Origin: Orbaceae bacterium lpD02
GTDB taxonomy: Bacteria > Pseudomonadota > Gammaproteobacteria > Enterobacterales > Orbaceae
DNA: 64,000 nt
NCBI GenBank assembly: GCA_036251875.1
Contig: CP133960.1
Location: 1,656,258 to 1,720,257, forward strand
Direction: 5' to 3'
The translations under genes were made by a program, and so were the position numbers. Position 1 is the first letter of the stretch; each line of letters begins with the position of its first letter. Below the pieces are notes generated by a model, which was not told the DNA's origin, searched no databases, and saw only the letters and a program-made list of their open reading frames with translations. Shown here in pieces: positions 22,559-30,605 of the stretch.

Positions 22559-23248
22559 ATGAATAAACCAACCGATATTCAAGCTATTGCTTTTGACCTT
22601 GATGGCACTTTAGTTGACAGTCTTCCTGGGCTTTCACTTGCAATTCAACGAATGTTAGCCGAGCTATCACTACCAACGGTCAGCAACGAACAAGTAAAAA
22701 ATTGGATCGGTAATGGTATTGATGTCATGATAAAACGAACATTTAATTGTGTAGGTGCGTCTGATTCACTGTTTGAACAAGCAAAATTACTCTTCAATCG
22801 CCATTATGAGCAAGTTATTGATGAAGGAACCAAAGTATTCCCAAATGTTATATCAACATTAGATACATTACAAAAAAATAACTACCCCATGGCGCTCGTG
22901 ACCAACAAACCAGCTCAATTTTTACCTACGCTCTTGCAAACATTAAAACTCGATAGCTATTTTTCATTAGTATTAGGAGGCGGAGATGTCGTCAAGCTTA
23001 AACCTCATCCAACGCCTTTATATCAAGTAATGGCAACATTTGGTCTATACCACGATCAATTGCTATTTATTGGCGACTCGAAAAATGATATCTCCGCGGC
23101 AAAAAATGCACAATGCCTAACTGTTGGTCTAACCTACGGTTATAATTATGGTGAACCAATTGCAACAAGTGAGCCTGATTATATATTTGATCACTTTGAA
23201 AGCATATTAACACTTTTACCTCTTCCAAAAGCTGAACCCAAAAAATAA
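22559..23248 (+). CDS. gph: Phosphoglycolate phosphatase
   Basis: The 229-residue HAD-superfamily protein has motif I FDLDGTLVDS (about residues 14-23), motif II ALVTNKPA, and motif III/IV LFIGDSKNDISAAKNA. It hydrolyses 2-phosphoglycolate, a by-product of oxidative DNA damage repair. Its place between rpe and trpS supports the gph call over other HAD phosphatases. Confidence 0.93.
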   Translation: MNKPTDIQAIAFDLDGTLVDSLPGLSLAIQRMLAELSLPTVSNEQVKNWIGNGIDVMIKRTFNCVGASDSLFEQAKLLFNRHYEQVIDEGTKVFPNVISTLDTLQKNNYPMALVTNKPAQFLPTLLQTLKLDSYFSLVLGGGDVVKLKPHPTPLYQVMATFGLYHDQLLFIGDSKNDISAAKNAQCLTVGLTYGYNYGEPIATSEPDYIFDHFESILTLLPLPKAEPKK

Positions 23249-23280
23249 TAAATTGAATTAAAATTAAATAGGAAAACATT

Positions 23281-24279
23281 ATGAGTAAACCAATTGTATT
23301 CAGTGGTGCCCAACCCTCAGGAGAATTATCGTTAGGTAACTATCTTGGCGCGTTAAAAAATTGGGCTAGCCTACAAAATGATTATGATTGTATCTATTGT
23401 ATTGTTAACCAACATGCAATAACCGTGCGTCAAGATGCCGAAAAGCTAAGAAAAGCAACGTTAGACACTTTAGCGCTTTACTTATCATGTGGCATAGATC
23501 CGAATAAAAGTACTATTTTTGTTCAATCACACGTTTCTGCTCATGCGGAGCTAGCATGGGTGCTCAATTGTTACACTTACTTTGGTGAACTCAGCCGAAT
23601 GACGCAGTTCAAAGATAAATCAGCCAGGCATGCAGAAAATATTAATGCTGGTTTATTCGATTACCCTGTACTTATGGCGGCAGATATTTTAATTTATCAA
23701 ACGAATTTAGTCCCTGTCGGGGAAGATCAAAAACAACATTTAGAACTTTCCCGCGATATAGCTGCACGATTTAATGCGTTATATGGCAATATATTTAAAA
23801 TACCTGAACCTTTTATTCCTAAAGCAGGAGCAAGGGTCATGTCGTTACAAGATCCAGCTAAAAAAATGTCGAAATCAGATGATAATCGCAATAACGTGAT
23901 TGGATTACTTGAAGATCCAAAAAGTGTTGAGAAAAAAATTAAACGGGCCGTCACTGACTCCGATGAGCCACCGCTCGTTAAATATGATCTAAAGAATAAG
24001 GCTGGGGTATCAAATTTACTTGATATCTTAACTGGCATTACAGGAAAACCAATTAAGACGCTAGAGCAAGAGTTTGCAGGAAAAATGTACGGTCACTTAA
24101 AGGCTGAGGTTGCTACTCAAGTATCAATGATGCTTAGCGAATTGCAAGAGCGATATGCTCACTACCGCAATGATGAAAAAGAGCTCTATGAAATTATGCA
24201 AGAAGGCGCCAAAAAAGCCAACATAAGAGCGAGAGAAACGCTAAATAATGTCTATGACGCTATAGGATTTGTTAGGTAA
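23281..24279 (+). CDS. trpS: Tryptophanyl-tRNA synthetase
   Basis: The 332-residue class I synthetase has [19 protein letters not shown] at the N-terminus, which holds the HIGH-equivalent motif, then [20 protein letters not shown], and the KMSKS motif KKMSKSDDN (about residue 196). It charges tRNA-Trp. AGGAAAAC lies before the start. It closes the conserved dam-rpe-gph-trpS run. Confidence 0.98.
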   Translation: MSKPIVFSGAQPSGELSLGNYLGALKNWASLQNDYDCIYCIVNQHAITVRQDAEKLRKATLDTLALYLSCGIDPNKSTIFVQSHVSAHAELAWVLNCYTYFGELSRMTQFKDKSARHAENINAGLFDYPVLMAADILIYQTNLVPVGEDQKQHLELSRDIAARFNALYGNIFKIPEPFIPKAGARVMSLQDPAKKMSKSDDNRNNVIGLLEDPKSVEKKIKRAVTDSDEPPLVKYDLKNKAGVSNLLDILTGITGKPIKTLEQEFAGKMYGHLKAEVATQVSMMLSELQERYAHYRNDEKELYEIMQEGAKKANIRARETLNNVYDAIGFVR

Positions 24280-24309
24280 ATATCGGTTATAAATAAGAGT
24301 GACTAAATT

Positions 24310-25680
24310 ATGAAAATCATTATTCTTGGTGCAGGTCAAACAGGTAGTGCACTCGCTGAATATCTTGTTACTGAGCATGAAAAAAATGATGTAACCGTAG
24401 TTGATGAAGCATCCGAGCAGTTACAATCCTTGCAAGAACGCTTTGACTTAAGAGCCATTCAAGGAAAAGTGTCATACCCTCAAGTCTTAGAAAATGCTGG
24501 CGCTGAAAATGCAGACATGCTGGTTGCCGTAACAAACTCAGATGAAGCAAATATGCTTGCCTGCCAAATTGCGCATTCACTCTTTAATATTCCGCAAAAA
24601 GTTGCACGAATTAGAGCTGTTGAATATAGTGATGATAAATATCAACTTTTTTCTATTGATAACGGTATCCCGATTAATCATATCATTTCACCAGAAAAAT
24701 TAATCACGCAACATATTAGTCAGTTAATTCAATATCCAGGAGCATTACAAATTGCTTCATTTTGTGATGACAAAGTCTATTTAGTGGCAGTAACCGCCTA
24801 CTACGGGGGAGCGTTAGTTGGTAGCGAACTCTCTGAGCTTAACGAGCACCTACCTCATGTTGAAGTTAAAATTGTTGCTATTTATCGCCAAAATCGATTT
24901 ATTAGACCCATTAATTCAACTATCATCGAAGCGGGTGATATGGTTTATTTTATCACCGAACCATCCAATATCAAGGCAGTAATTAGCGAACTACAACGCT
25001 TAGAAAAAGCCTATAAACGTATTATGATAAGCGGTGGCGGTAGTGTCGCTATTGCGCTCGCCAAACGGTTAGAAAATGATTATCAAGTCAAACTCATTGA
25101 ACGCAATGCCCAAAAAGCCGAACTTATTGCTGACAAACTGGTGAATACTACGGTTTTACATGGTGAATCGGCAGATCAAGAGCTCCTATCGCAAGAACAA
25201 GTTGAACTAACCGATCTATTCATCGCAGTAACTAGTGATGACGAGTCTAATATCATGTCATCAATGTTAGCAAAAAGAATGGGCGCCAAAAAAGTTATTG
25301 TTCTCATTCAGCGTCAAGCTTATTTAGAGCTAATTAATGATAGCGTAATTGATATTGCTATTTCCCCCCAATTAGCCACTATTTCCGAACTATTAAGCCA
25401 CGTAAGACAATCTGGAATAGCTAAAGTAATCTCCTTGCGTCAAGGCTCATCAGAAGTCATTGAAATCATTGCGCATGGCGATAAAGACACATCAAAACTA
25501 GTTGGTCGCTCAATTAATGAAATTAAGCTACCCGCAGGAATAACTATTGGTGCGATGATTAGAGGTGATGATGTTATTATTTCTCAAAATGATCTTGCCA
25601 TTGAGGACAATGATCACTTAATTATCTTTTTACCAGATAGAAAAGCGATTAGCGAGATAGAGAAACTACTCTGTACTTAA
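24310..25680 (+). CDS. trkA: Trk potassium uptake regulatory protein TrkA
   Basis: The 456-residue protein is a tandem of two RCK units, each an NAD-binding Rossmann domain plus a TrkA-C domain: the first Rossmann begins IIILGAGQTGSALAEYL (residue 3), the second RIMISGGGSVAIALAKRL (about residue 237). It gates the TrkH/TrkG channel from the cytoplasmic side. Length matches E. coli TrkA (458). It starts 30 bases after trpS; in E. coli trkA lies elsewhere, after rsmB, so this neighbourhood is rearranged. Confidence 0.96.
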   Translation: MKIIILGAGQTGSALAEYLVTEHEKNDVTVVDEASEQLQSLQERFDLRAIQGKVSYPQVLENAGAENADMLVAVTNSDEANMLACQIAHSLFNIPQKVARIRAVEYSDDKYQLFSIDNGIPINHIISPEKLITQHISQLIQYPGALQIASFCDDKVYLVAVTAYYGGALVGSELSELNEHLPHVEVKIVAIYRQNRFIRPINSTIIEAGDMVYFITEPSNIKAVISELQRLEKAYKRIMISGGGSVAIALAKRLENDYQVKLIERNAQKAELIADKLVNTTVLHGESADQELLSQEQVELTDLFIAVTSDDESNIMSSMLAKRMGAKKVIVLIQRQAYLELINDSVIDIAISPQLATISELLSHVRQSGIAKVISLRQGSSEVIEIIAHGDKDTSKLVGRSINEIKLPAGITIGAMIRGDDVIISQNDLAIEDNDHLIIFLPDRKAISEIEKLLCT

Positions 25681-25695
25681 TTATTAAATACTAAC

Positions 25696-26742
25696 ATGAC
25701 TAAATACTTATTATATATTATGCCTTATACTCGATACTTACTTCTTATACTATTTTTGACACTATCTTCTTCCTGTTTTGCCGACACCGTCTGGATGAAA
25801 AACGGCGACCAACTATCTGGTTCGATAAAAGTCATTGATCGAAATAAAATGGTTATGGATACCAAATATGCCGGCACAATTACGATTAAAGCAACCGAAG
25901 TAAAAACATTTACTCTTGATCAGCCAGCGGTGGTAAAAAATGATCTGTATGCAGAAAAATTTTTTATTAAGCAAATAAAACCATCAGAAGAACCTGGCGC
26001 AATTATTATTGTTGATAAAAAGGATCAAGAACAAACCGTATCAATTACCAACAATCTAATTTTATATAAGCAAAAAATAAATGAATTTATCGATAACATA
26101 ACCTTTAACGGTAATATTAAAGGTGGCTTTTTCTTGGATAAGGGAACTAAAAAAACTGAGCAATATATGCTTGATACTAATATTTTTGTTAAACATAATT
26201 TATGGCGACACAATATTTTGACTAACTTTCGCCGTAATTTTAAAAATGATAATGTAAGTACCTACTACTACTCAGCACAATACAATCTAGATAAATTTAT
26301 TACACCCGAATTTTTCTGGCAATCGAGTGTGCAATATCGCCACGACTGGATAGAAGCAATTAATTCGAAAAAAAGCTTTGGTTCTGGCCCTGGTTATCAG
26401 CTATGGGATAATGAGCTTAGCTCGCTTTCGCTTGCTTTACTTTTAAACTATCAAGAAATGCACTACCAAGATGGCGATGAGTCTCGTCATCCTCTTGGCA
26501 CGATGCGTTGGGACTATCAGCGCTTTTTCAACGGTAAAGCTATCCGTTTATTTACAAATGGATCAATAGGAAGAAGCTTTAATCACTCCGTGTCGCTAGA
26601 TTTAAACACCGCGATTGGGGTGTCATATAAACTAACTGATTGGTTTACGATAAACTCGACCTTAAACAAAGCTAAAGATAAAACCAAAGACGGCAATAGT
26701 AATAATGTTAATTATAATTTAGGTGTTGGCGTAACTTGGTAA
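25696..26742 (+). CDS. DUF481 family outer-membrane protein (YdiY-like)
   Basis: The 348-residue product has a signal peptide ending SSSCFA before DTVWMKNGDQLSG, a start typical of DUF481 proteins. The N-terminal domain (about 31-115) is soluble-like, and the C-terminal two thirds alternate short polar and aromatic beta strands ending in NYNLGVGVTW, as expected of an outer-membrane barrel. A second in-frame ATG eight codons later (25720) gives a more ordinary signal peptide and may be the true start. The function of the family is unknown; some members are induced by acid or salt in other bacteria. It follows trkA by 15 bases. Confidence 0.8.
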   Translation: MTKYLLYIMPYTRYLLLILFLTLSSSCFADTVWMKNGDQLSGSIKVIDRNKMVMDTKYAGTITIKATEVKTFTLDQPAVVKNDLYAEKFFIKQIKPSEEPGAIIIVDKKDQEQTVSITNNLILYKQKINEFIDNITFNGNIKGGFFLDKGTKKTEQYMLDTNIFVKHNLWRHNILTNFRRNFKNDNVSTYYYSAQYNLDKFITPEFFWQSSVQYRHDWIEAINSKKSFGSGPGYQLWDNELSSLSLALLLNYQEMHYQDGDESRHPLGTMRWDYQRFFNGKAIRLFTNGSIGRSFNHSVSLDLNTAIGVSYKLTDWFTINSTLNKAKDKTKDGNSNNVNYNLGVGVTW

Positions 26743-26773
26743 CGCGGATTAGTAAATAAATGCACACATAAAA

Positions 26774-26820
26774 AACTGCAAAGTTATTACTTTAAGTGTG
26801 AGTACTTAATCTTGCAGTTT
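26774..26820. terminator. Long stem-loop between the DUF481 gene and the effector remnant
   Basis: AAACTGCAA (about 26773-26781) can pair with TTGCAGTTT (26812-26820), with an inner loop of about 30 bases. It lies 30-80 bases after the DUF481 stop codon, where the two strands converge. A T-rich tail is short on either strand, so this is only a possible terminator. The segment also overlaps the decayed tail of effector copy C. Confidence 0.35.
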
Positions 26821-27457
26821 CATTATAAATTTAAGCTAAGAAATGCATTTTTCTTAAACAAGTATTGATTTGAAATTTTTCCATGATCGAATTTAATTCG
26901 TTAGTGAAATTTTCAGTTGATGTAACTAAAGCAGTTATCTCTGCTTTAGTTAACTCGTCAATAATCGCTTGGCGTTTTTGCTCGGTCTGTTTTTGATAAA
27001 GTTCATCAATCTCATTCCATTTGCTTAAGCTTTCATCGCTATACCATTCACTTTCATAATTTATCGCTAAGCGGCCGATAAGATCTGCCGTCCACGGTGT
27101 GCGTAATCCCTCTTGTAGCTGTTTATGGGTGAAGGGCGGTAAAACGTAAGGTAGCGCCTTGCTAAGGGGCGTCTTAGTTAAAATATGGTGCATTGCCGAC
27201 ATGGTATCGGTGTAATCATTTAAATCTAACGTCATCTTACGATTAGTCTGTTGCTTTTCAACAAAGTTAGCCACATTGGCGGTCTCTTTTATGGTTGAAT
27301 ATCCCGTCCATGCCCACGGGCTGACCCGTTTAATATACGGCTGTAAATATTCGCTCTCACCTTTACTGATATTCACCCCCCCCTAATCGGGCTGCCATGT
27401 TGATTACCGGCGGTAATATAGGCCCAGTGATTAGCCTCCTTATCGATAGCGATATGA
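26790..27457 (-). pseudogene. Copy C: truncated effector remnant (core piece plus start of a GH19-type tip)
   Basis: An open reading frame at 26831-27376 and its upstream extension to 27457 match the central core of the large effector genes at 30595 and 33735. A one-base deletion in a G run near 27380 (AGGGGGGGGTGA where the intact copies have AGGGGATGGGTGA) breaks the frame; upstream, NHIAIDKEANHWAYITAGNQ is still readable. After the core word AEITA the sequence switches to TENFTNELNSIMEKFQIN and then KMHFLA-stop, which resembles ENFVSLFNSCLQKYNIT...KAHFLSQ of the GH19 domain at 33735. Beyond the stop (TAA, possibly from CAA) IYNETARLST still resembles the HES catalytic region, and a second stop follows. 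This is a dead fourth tip cassette. Confidence 0.75.
26929..27457. repeat. Partial copy of the effector core repeat (copy C)
   Basis: This 0.53 kb matches positions around 31528-32050 (copy B) and the equivalent part of copy A almost base for base by eye, apart from the frame-breaking deletion near 27380. It ends abruptly at both sides. Confidence 0.85.
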
Positions 27458-27511
27458 TTTTGAGCATTAATTTATTTTACGCATCGGTTCAATTTCACTT
27501 GAACAATATAT

Positions 27512-27670
27512 TTATTTTTTATTATATTTTTCGTTAATGTATTTTTTTACTTCAGCAGCTGTTTTATATTTAAAGTGAGACTCTTCTCCATCGGATTCGC
27601 CTTCAAAGCCCGACAAATTATTATCTTTCATAATATTTTTATCTAATTGAATAATATTCTTTGGGGAATT
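27512..27670 (-). pseudogene. 3' part of the IS-split exported protein gene (putative immunity 3)
   Basis: Reading the minus strand from the IS border at 27670 gives NSPKNIIQLDKNIMKDNNLS followed by an acidic stretch and ending KKYINEKYNKK-stop at 27512. The frame is the same as that of the 5' part at 28872-29261: removing 27671-28871 joins the two codon-for-codon into one 182-residue reading frame. That is why I treat them as one interrupted gene. A separate tiny gene starting at MKDNNLSG cannot be excluded. Confidence 0.6.
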
Positions 27671-27686
27671 GGTAATCCTCCCATTT

Positions 27687-28541
27687 TTAATGGAAGCTAG
27701 GCGTAGAATTTTGCTGTTGTATTAATTTAAGTTTTTGTATAGGTGTAATTCCACCAATTCCCATATTAGGTCTTTCGTGATTATATGTCCACAACCAGCG
27801 GGTCGCTTTATCTTGTAATTCAGTAATATCACGGTAAATGTAATGACTTAGCCAATCATAGCGAACAGTCCGATTAAAACGTTCAATATAGGCATTTTGC
27901 TGTGGATTACCTGGCTGGATAAAGCATAATGTTATTTTGTTCTTTTTAGCCCAACTCGCTAATTGATAACTGATATATTCAGGCCCATTATCACAGCGAA
28001 TCGATTTCGGCTTTCCTCTCCATTCGATAATTTGATTTAACGACCTAATGACACGCGCTGCTGGTAACGAAAAATCAACATCAATTGTTAAGCCTTCTCG
28101 GTTAAAATCATCAATGACATTAAACAGGCGACAACACCTGCCATCAGCTAACTGGTTATGCATAAAATCCATTGACCAACATTCGTTCATATTTTTAGGT
28201 GTCGATAAGGGCTCCGGCTTTTCTCTTTTTAAACGCTTACGAGGTTTGATGCGTAAGTTAAGCGATAATTCACAGTAAATGCGATAAACCCGTTTATGAT
28301 TCCAAGTATGACCTTTTACATTGCGTAAATATAAAAAACACAAACCAAATCCCCAATTTCGTTGTCGCTCTGTTAATTCAATTAAATGCTCAGCAATGAT
28401 TTGGTTTTCGGTTATTAATATAGGTTCATAACGATAACAGGTTTCACTAACACAAAATGTTCGACAGGCTTGTGAAACCGCCATTCTATTTTGTTTGACG
28501 ACCTCTTTAGCTAATATTTTTCGCTCAGAAGCCTTTACCAC
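27687..28541 (-). CDS. IS3-family transposase OrfB (DDE integrase domain)
   Basis: The 284-residue protein has an HTH_21-like N-terminal region and an rve catalytic core: [10 protein letters not shown] (first Asp, about residue 124), [11 protein letters not shown] (second Asp) and [12 protein letters not shown] (Glu), the DDE triad of IS3-family elements. It overlaps OrfA by 7 bases in the -1 frame. The heptamer A-AAA-AAG (28547-28541 on the minus strand) sits at the end of OrfA in phase for -1 frameshifting, so the active product is probably an OrfAB fusion. The reading frame is intact, so the element may still be mobile. Confidence 0.92.
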   Translation of the reverse strand: MVKASERKILAKEVVKQNRMAVSQACRTFCVSETCYRYEPILITENQIIAEHLIELTERQRNWGFGLCFLYLRNVKGHTWNHKRVYRIYCELSLNLRIKPRKRLKREKPEPLSTPKNMNECWSMDFMHNQLADGRCCRLFNVIDDFNREGLTIDVDFSLPAARVIRSLNQIIEWRGKPKSIRCDNGPEYISYQLASWAKKNKITLCFIQPGNPQQNAYIERFNRTVRYDWLSHYIYRDITELQDKATRWLWTYNHERPNMGIGGITPIQKLKLIQQQNSTPSFH

Positions 28542-28801
28542 TTTTTTGCCATTGCCTCCTGTATCACTTCTGCTTTAAGACGTTCTTCTGCATACATTTT
28601 TTTGAGCCGACGATTTTCATCTTCTAGCTCTTTCATTCTAGCCATTAACGATGCATCCATGCCACCGTATTTCGCACGCCATTTATAGAATGTTGAAGTA
28701 GCCATTCCATGCTCTCGGCATAATTCGGGTACGGGAACACCATTTTCGGCTTGTTTTAATATATTGAGTATTTGATTGTCTGTGAAAGTCATTTTTTTCA
28801 T
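28535..28801 (-). CDS. IS3-family transposase OrfA (helix-turn-helix)
   Basis: The 88-residue protein begins [17 protein letters not shown] and has the transposase_8 helix-turn-helix ([20 protein letters not shown], about residues 23-42), followed by a leucine-rich helical part ([18 protein letters not shown]) that multimerises. It binds the element ends. It ends GCA AAA AAG TGG TAA, which contains the slippery heptamer feeding OrfB. Confidence 0.92.
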   Translation of the reverse strand: MKKMTFTDNQILNILKQAENGVPVPELCREHGMATSTFYKWRAKYGGMDASLMARMKELEDENRRLKKMYAEERLKAEVIQEAMAKKW

Positions 28802-28856
28802 ATTTTTCTCCGAACATTATAGTAAGAGAAAATTCTACTTTTGACTTCTATTATTT

Positions 28857-29261
28857 TTAGGGGGGATTACCTATTGATGCAAAAATATCTTTGGTTTGCT
28901 GCGTTAAATCCTGATCTATTAATGTTGACTCAACTAACTTATTATCCTCAATATGAAATTCGTAACTTACGCTCAAGATATTTTTATAATCGTCATATAT
29001 TGGTGCATTGTAATAATTGAATTTAGCAATTACATTAAAATAATTTGATTCATTTTGAGTGATATTAATAATACTAGAAAAAGTTTCTCCATAGATATTA
29101 ATAACTAATGGAGACTTATTTTGTTTGCTATCACATATTACTTCTGCACCTTCTGTAGAAAAGGATTGAGTTTCAAACGATTCAGCATAAATATTTTTAG
29201 ATAATAAACATAAATGAAGTATAAATATATTAGTCAACCTTAACATAATCTTCATCATCAC
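28857..29261 (-). pseudogene. 5' part of an exported protein gene, putative immunity 3, split by the IS
   Basis: Residues 1-130 are native sequence and the last few codons are inside the IS. A signal peptide (about residues 1-26, NIFILHLCLLSKNIYA) is followed by a small beta-rich domain (VINIYGETFSSIINITQNES). The start codons (ATGATGATG) overlap the end of a decayed toxin frame that finishes at 29230, the same overlapping layout seen for the two intact effector/partner pairs nearby. I infer a periplasmic immunity protein for toxin 3. No known family is recognised. The IS at 28871 removes its last 52 residues. Confidence 0.55.
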
Positions 29262-29555
29262 GTTCTCCGTTATTATATTTTTTTAGCAATTGAGTGGCTT
29301 TAAAACCAAATTTCATTTCAAAATGTGGATAGTCTTAATCCAACACCTTCCCCATGCATGAGCTGATGAAGACCAATAATATGATCGCTATTGGTTTTGA
29401 ACAGTACTGGCGCACGTTATCAGGTCTACATTGATAGCGATTGAAACTCAATAGATGATAGACATTGGCCTGTGCATAACAGCATTCACCTTTCGAGCTA
29501 GTAATCGTGATTCACCGCTCAGCTGCGTATATTGTTCAACGAATATCACCGATTT
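29230..29555 (-). pseudogene. Copy D: heavily decayed effector copy and its toxin tail
   Basis: This stretch has no long open frame, but its minus-strand translation keeps islands of the effector core. VIFVEQYTQLSGES (from 29549) resembles LILVEEGAQLISES of copies A and B; CCYAQANVYHLLSFNRYQC (29484-29428) resembles SCYIQAHVYYVLNINRQDC. A TGA replaces a core Arg codon, and frameshifts separate the islands. Further on, YPHFEMKFGFKATQLLKKYN (about 29330-29271) runs to a stop at 29230, overlapping the start of the next exported protein gene, so it is probably the end of a third toxin tip of unknown family. It is more diverged from A and B than they are from each other. Confidence 0.6.
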
Positions 29556-29579
29556 TTTATTAATATTATAAGCTATCGT

Positions 29580-30605
29580 CTAAAAATGGTTAAAGGCATT
29601 ACTTTTTATCCATTTAACTATTTCTCCAAGTTTTTTACTTCTGTAACTTACTTTAAACCATAACTTATTATTTTCATCCCAATATTCATCTAGAATAATA
29701 ACTATGTCACCTTTAACTAGATACATCTTTATTGAATGTTTATCATTCGGTTCATTATAAAGTGTTGCTCTATCCCTTTGAATATAAGCTTGGATATCCC
29801 TTTTATCCGTTGATGTATTTAATAATTTTAATAATGATTTTTTATCATAAAAGGCAATATCATGATTTTCAGTTATAACATCTAGCCCTATAAAATTAGA
29901 CTCATTTGTCATTCTTTGATAGACCTTCGAATTTTTAAATTGATACTGTTTATCTTTTGAAGAGACGATAAGGTCATATTCTTCTGACATGTAATCATTT
30001 TGAGACAAATACCGTCGATAAATACTCAAATCATCTATTTTACCAATAAATATATCAAAAGGTTGATTTAATGAATGTTGATCAACTAATGAATAATCTG
30101 TAGTTTCAAATAATGGTTCTAGATAGAAATCAGGAATTAAGCTTTCAAGATCTAATTCATCAACGATTAATTGATGTTGACCACAAAATGAATATTGTGT
30201 ATTGATAAGATTCTTCAATCTATTACTTACATAAATACAATCAATAAAAATTGCTTTATTTTCGATAGATAATGTCATATATGCTTCAGTTCTTGTTGAT
30301 GAACCGCTATAAAAATATAAAGATGGCCTATTATTCCAATCTAATATACCGCTATCGTCCATCCCTTTATGTCCAATAATATTTTTTAATGTAATATTGA
30401 GATCATTACTTTCAATTTTTAAAATAGTTGGACTTATAAACCTTTGCTTATCACAATCACAATCATAAGAACTAAAATTATAGCTTTTATTGTTTTGATA
30501 AAAAACATGAGGCTCACTTGACTCTTTGTTTATGCAATTATCTGTTGCGCAACAAACAAAACTATAACTTAAAAAAGACCACAAAAAAAACTGCCTAATC
30601 ATCAT
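29580..30605 (-). CDS. Exported protein with C-terminal SH3-like domain, putative immunity 2
   Basis: The 341-residue protein has a short N-terminal hydrophobic signal (about residues 4-20, FFLWSFLSYSFVCCA) and a large Ser/Asn/Tyr-rich middle with no family I recognise. The C-terminal segment IKMYLVKGDIVIILDEYW ... FKVSYRSKKLGEIVKWIK looks like a bacterial SH3 domain and resembles the end of the exported protein at 32995. Its ATGATG start overlaps the stop of the GH19-tip frame (copy B) by 11 bases, a coupling typical of toxin-immunity pairs. I infer a periplasmic inhibitor of tip B. Base composition is strikingly AT-rich compared with the core repeat. Confidence 0.6.
   Translation of the reverse strand: MMIRQFFLWSFLSYSFVCCATDNCINKESSEPHVFYQNNKSYNFSSYDCDCDKQRFISPTILKIESNDLNITLKNIIGHKGMDDSGILDWNNRPSLYFYSGSSTRTEAYMTLSIENKAIFIDCIYVSNRLKNLINTQYSFCGQHQLIVDELDLESLIPDFYLEPLFETTDYSLVDQHSLNQPFDIFIGKIDDLSIYRRYLSQNDYMSEEYDLIVSSKDKQYQFKNSKVYQRMTNESNFIGLDVITENHDIAFYDKKSLLKLLNTSTDKRDIQAYIQRDRATLYNEPNDKHSIKMYLVKGDIVIILDEYWDENNKLWFKVSYRSKKLGEIVKWIKSNAFNHF

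Larger units (their letters stand above)
27671..28871 (-). mobile_element. IS3-family insertion sequence
   Basis: Two overlapping transposase frames are bounded by imperfect terminal inverted repeats of about 40 bases: GGTAATCCTCCC at 27671 on the plus strand and GGTAATCCCCCC read inward from 28871, both reaching a shared GTAGAATTTT. The size, about 1.2 kb, suits the family. I found no clear target-site duplication: the flanks are AATT on the left and TATT on the right. It interrupts a gene for an exported protein, and its excision would restore the frame. Confidence 0.85.

Noticed and set aside
27660-28880. Target-site duplication of the IS3-family element
   Set aside because: The flanks AATT and TATT do not form a direct repeat of 3-5 bases with the ends as defined by the inverted repeats.
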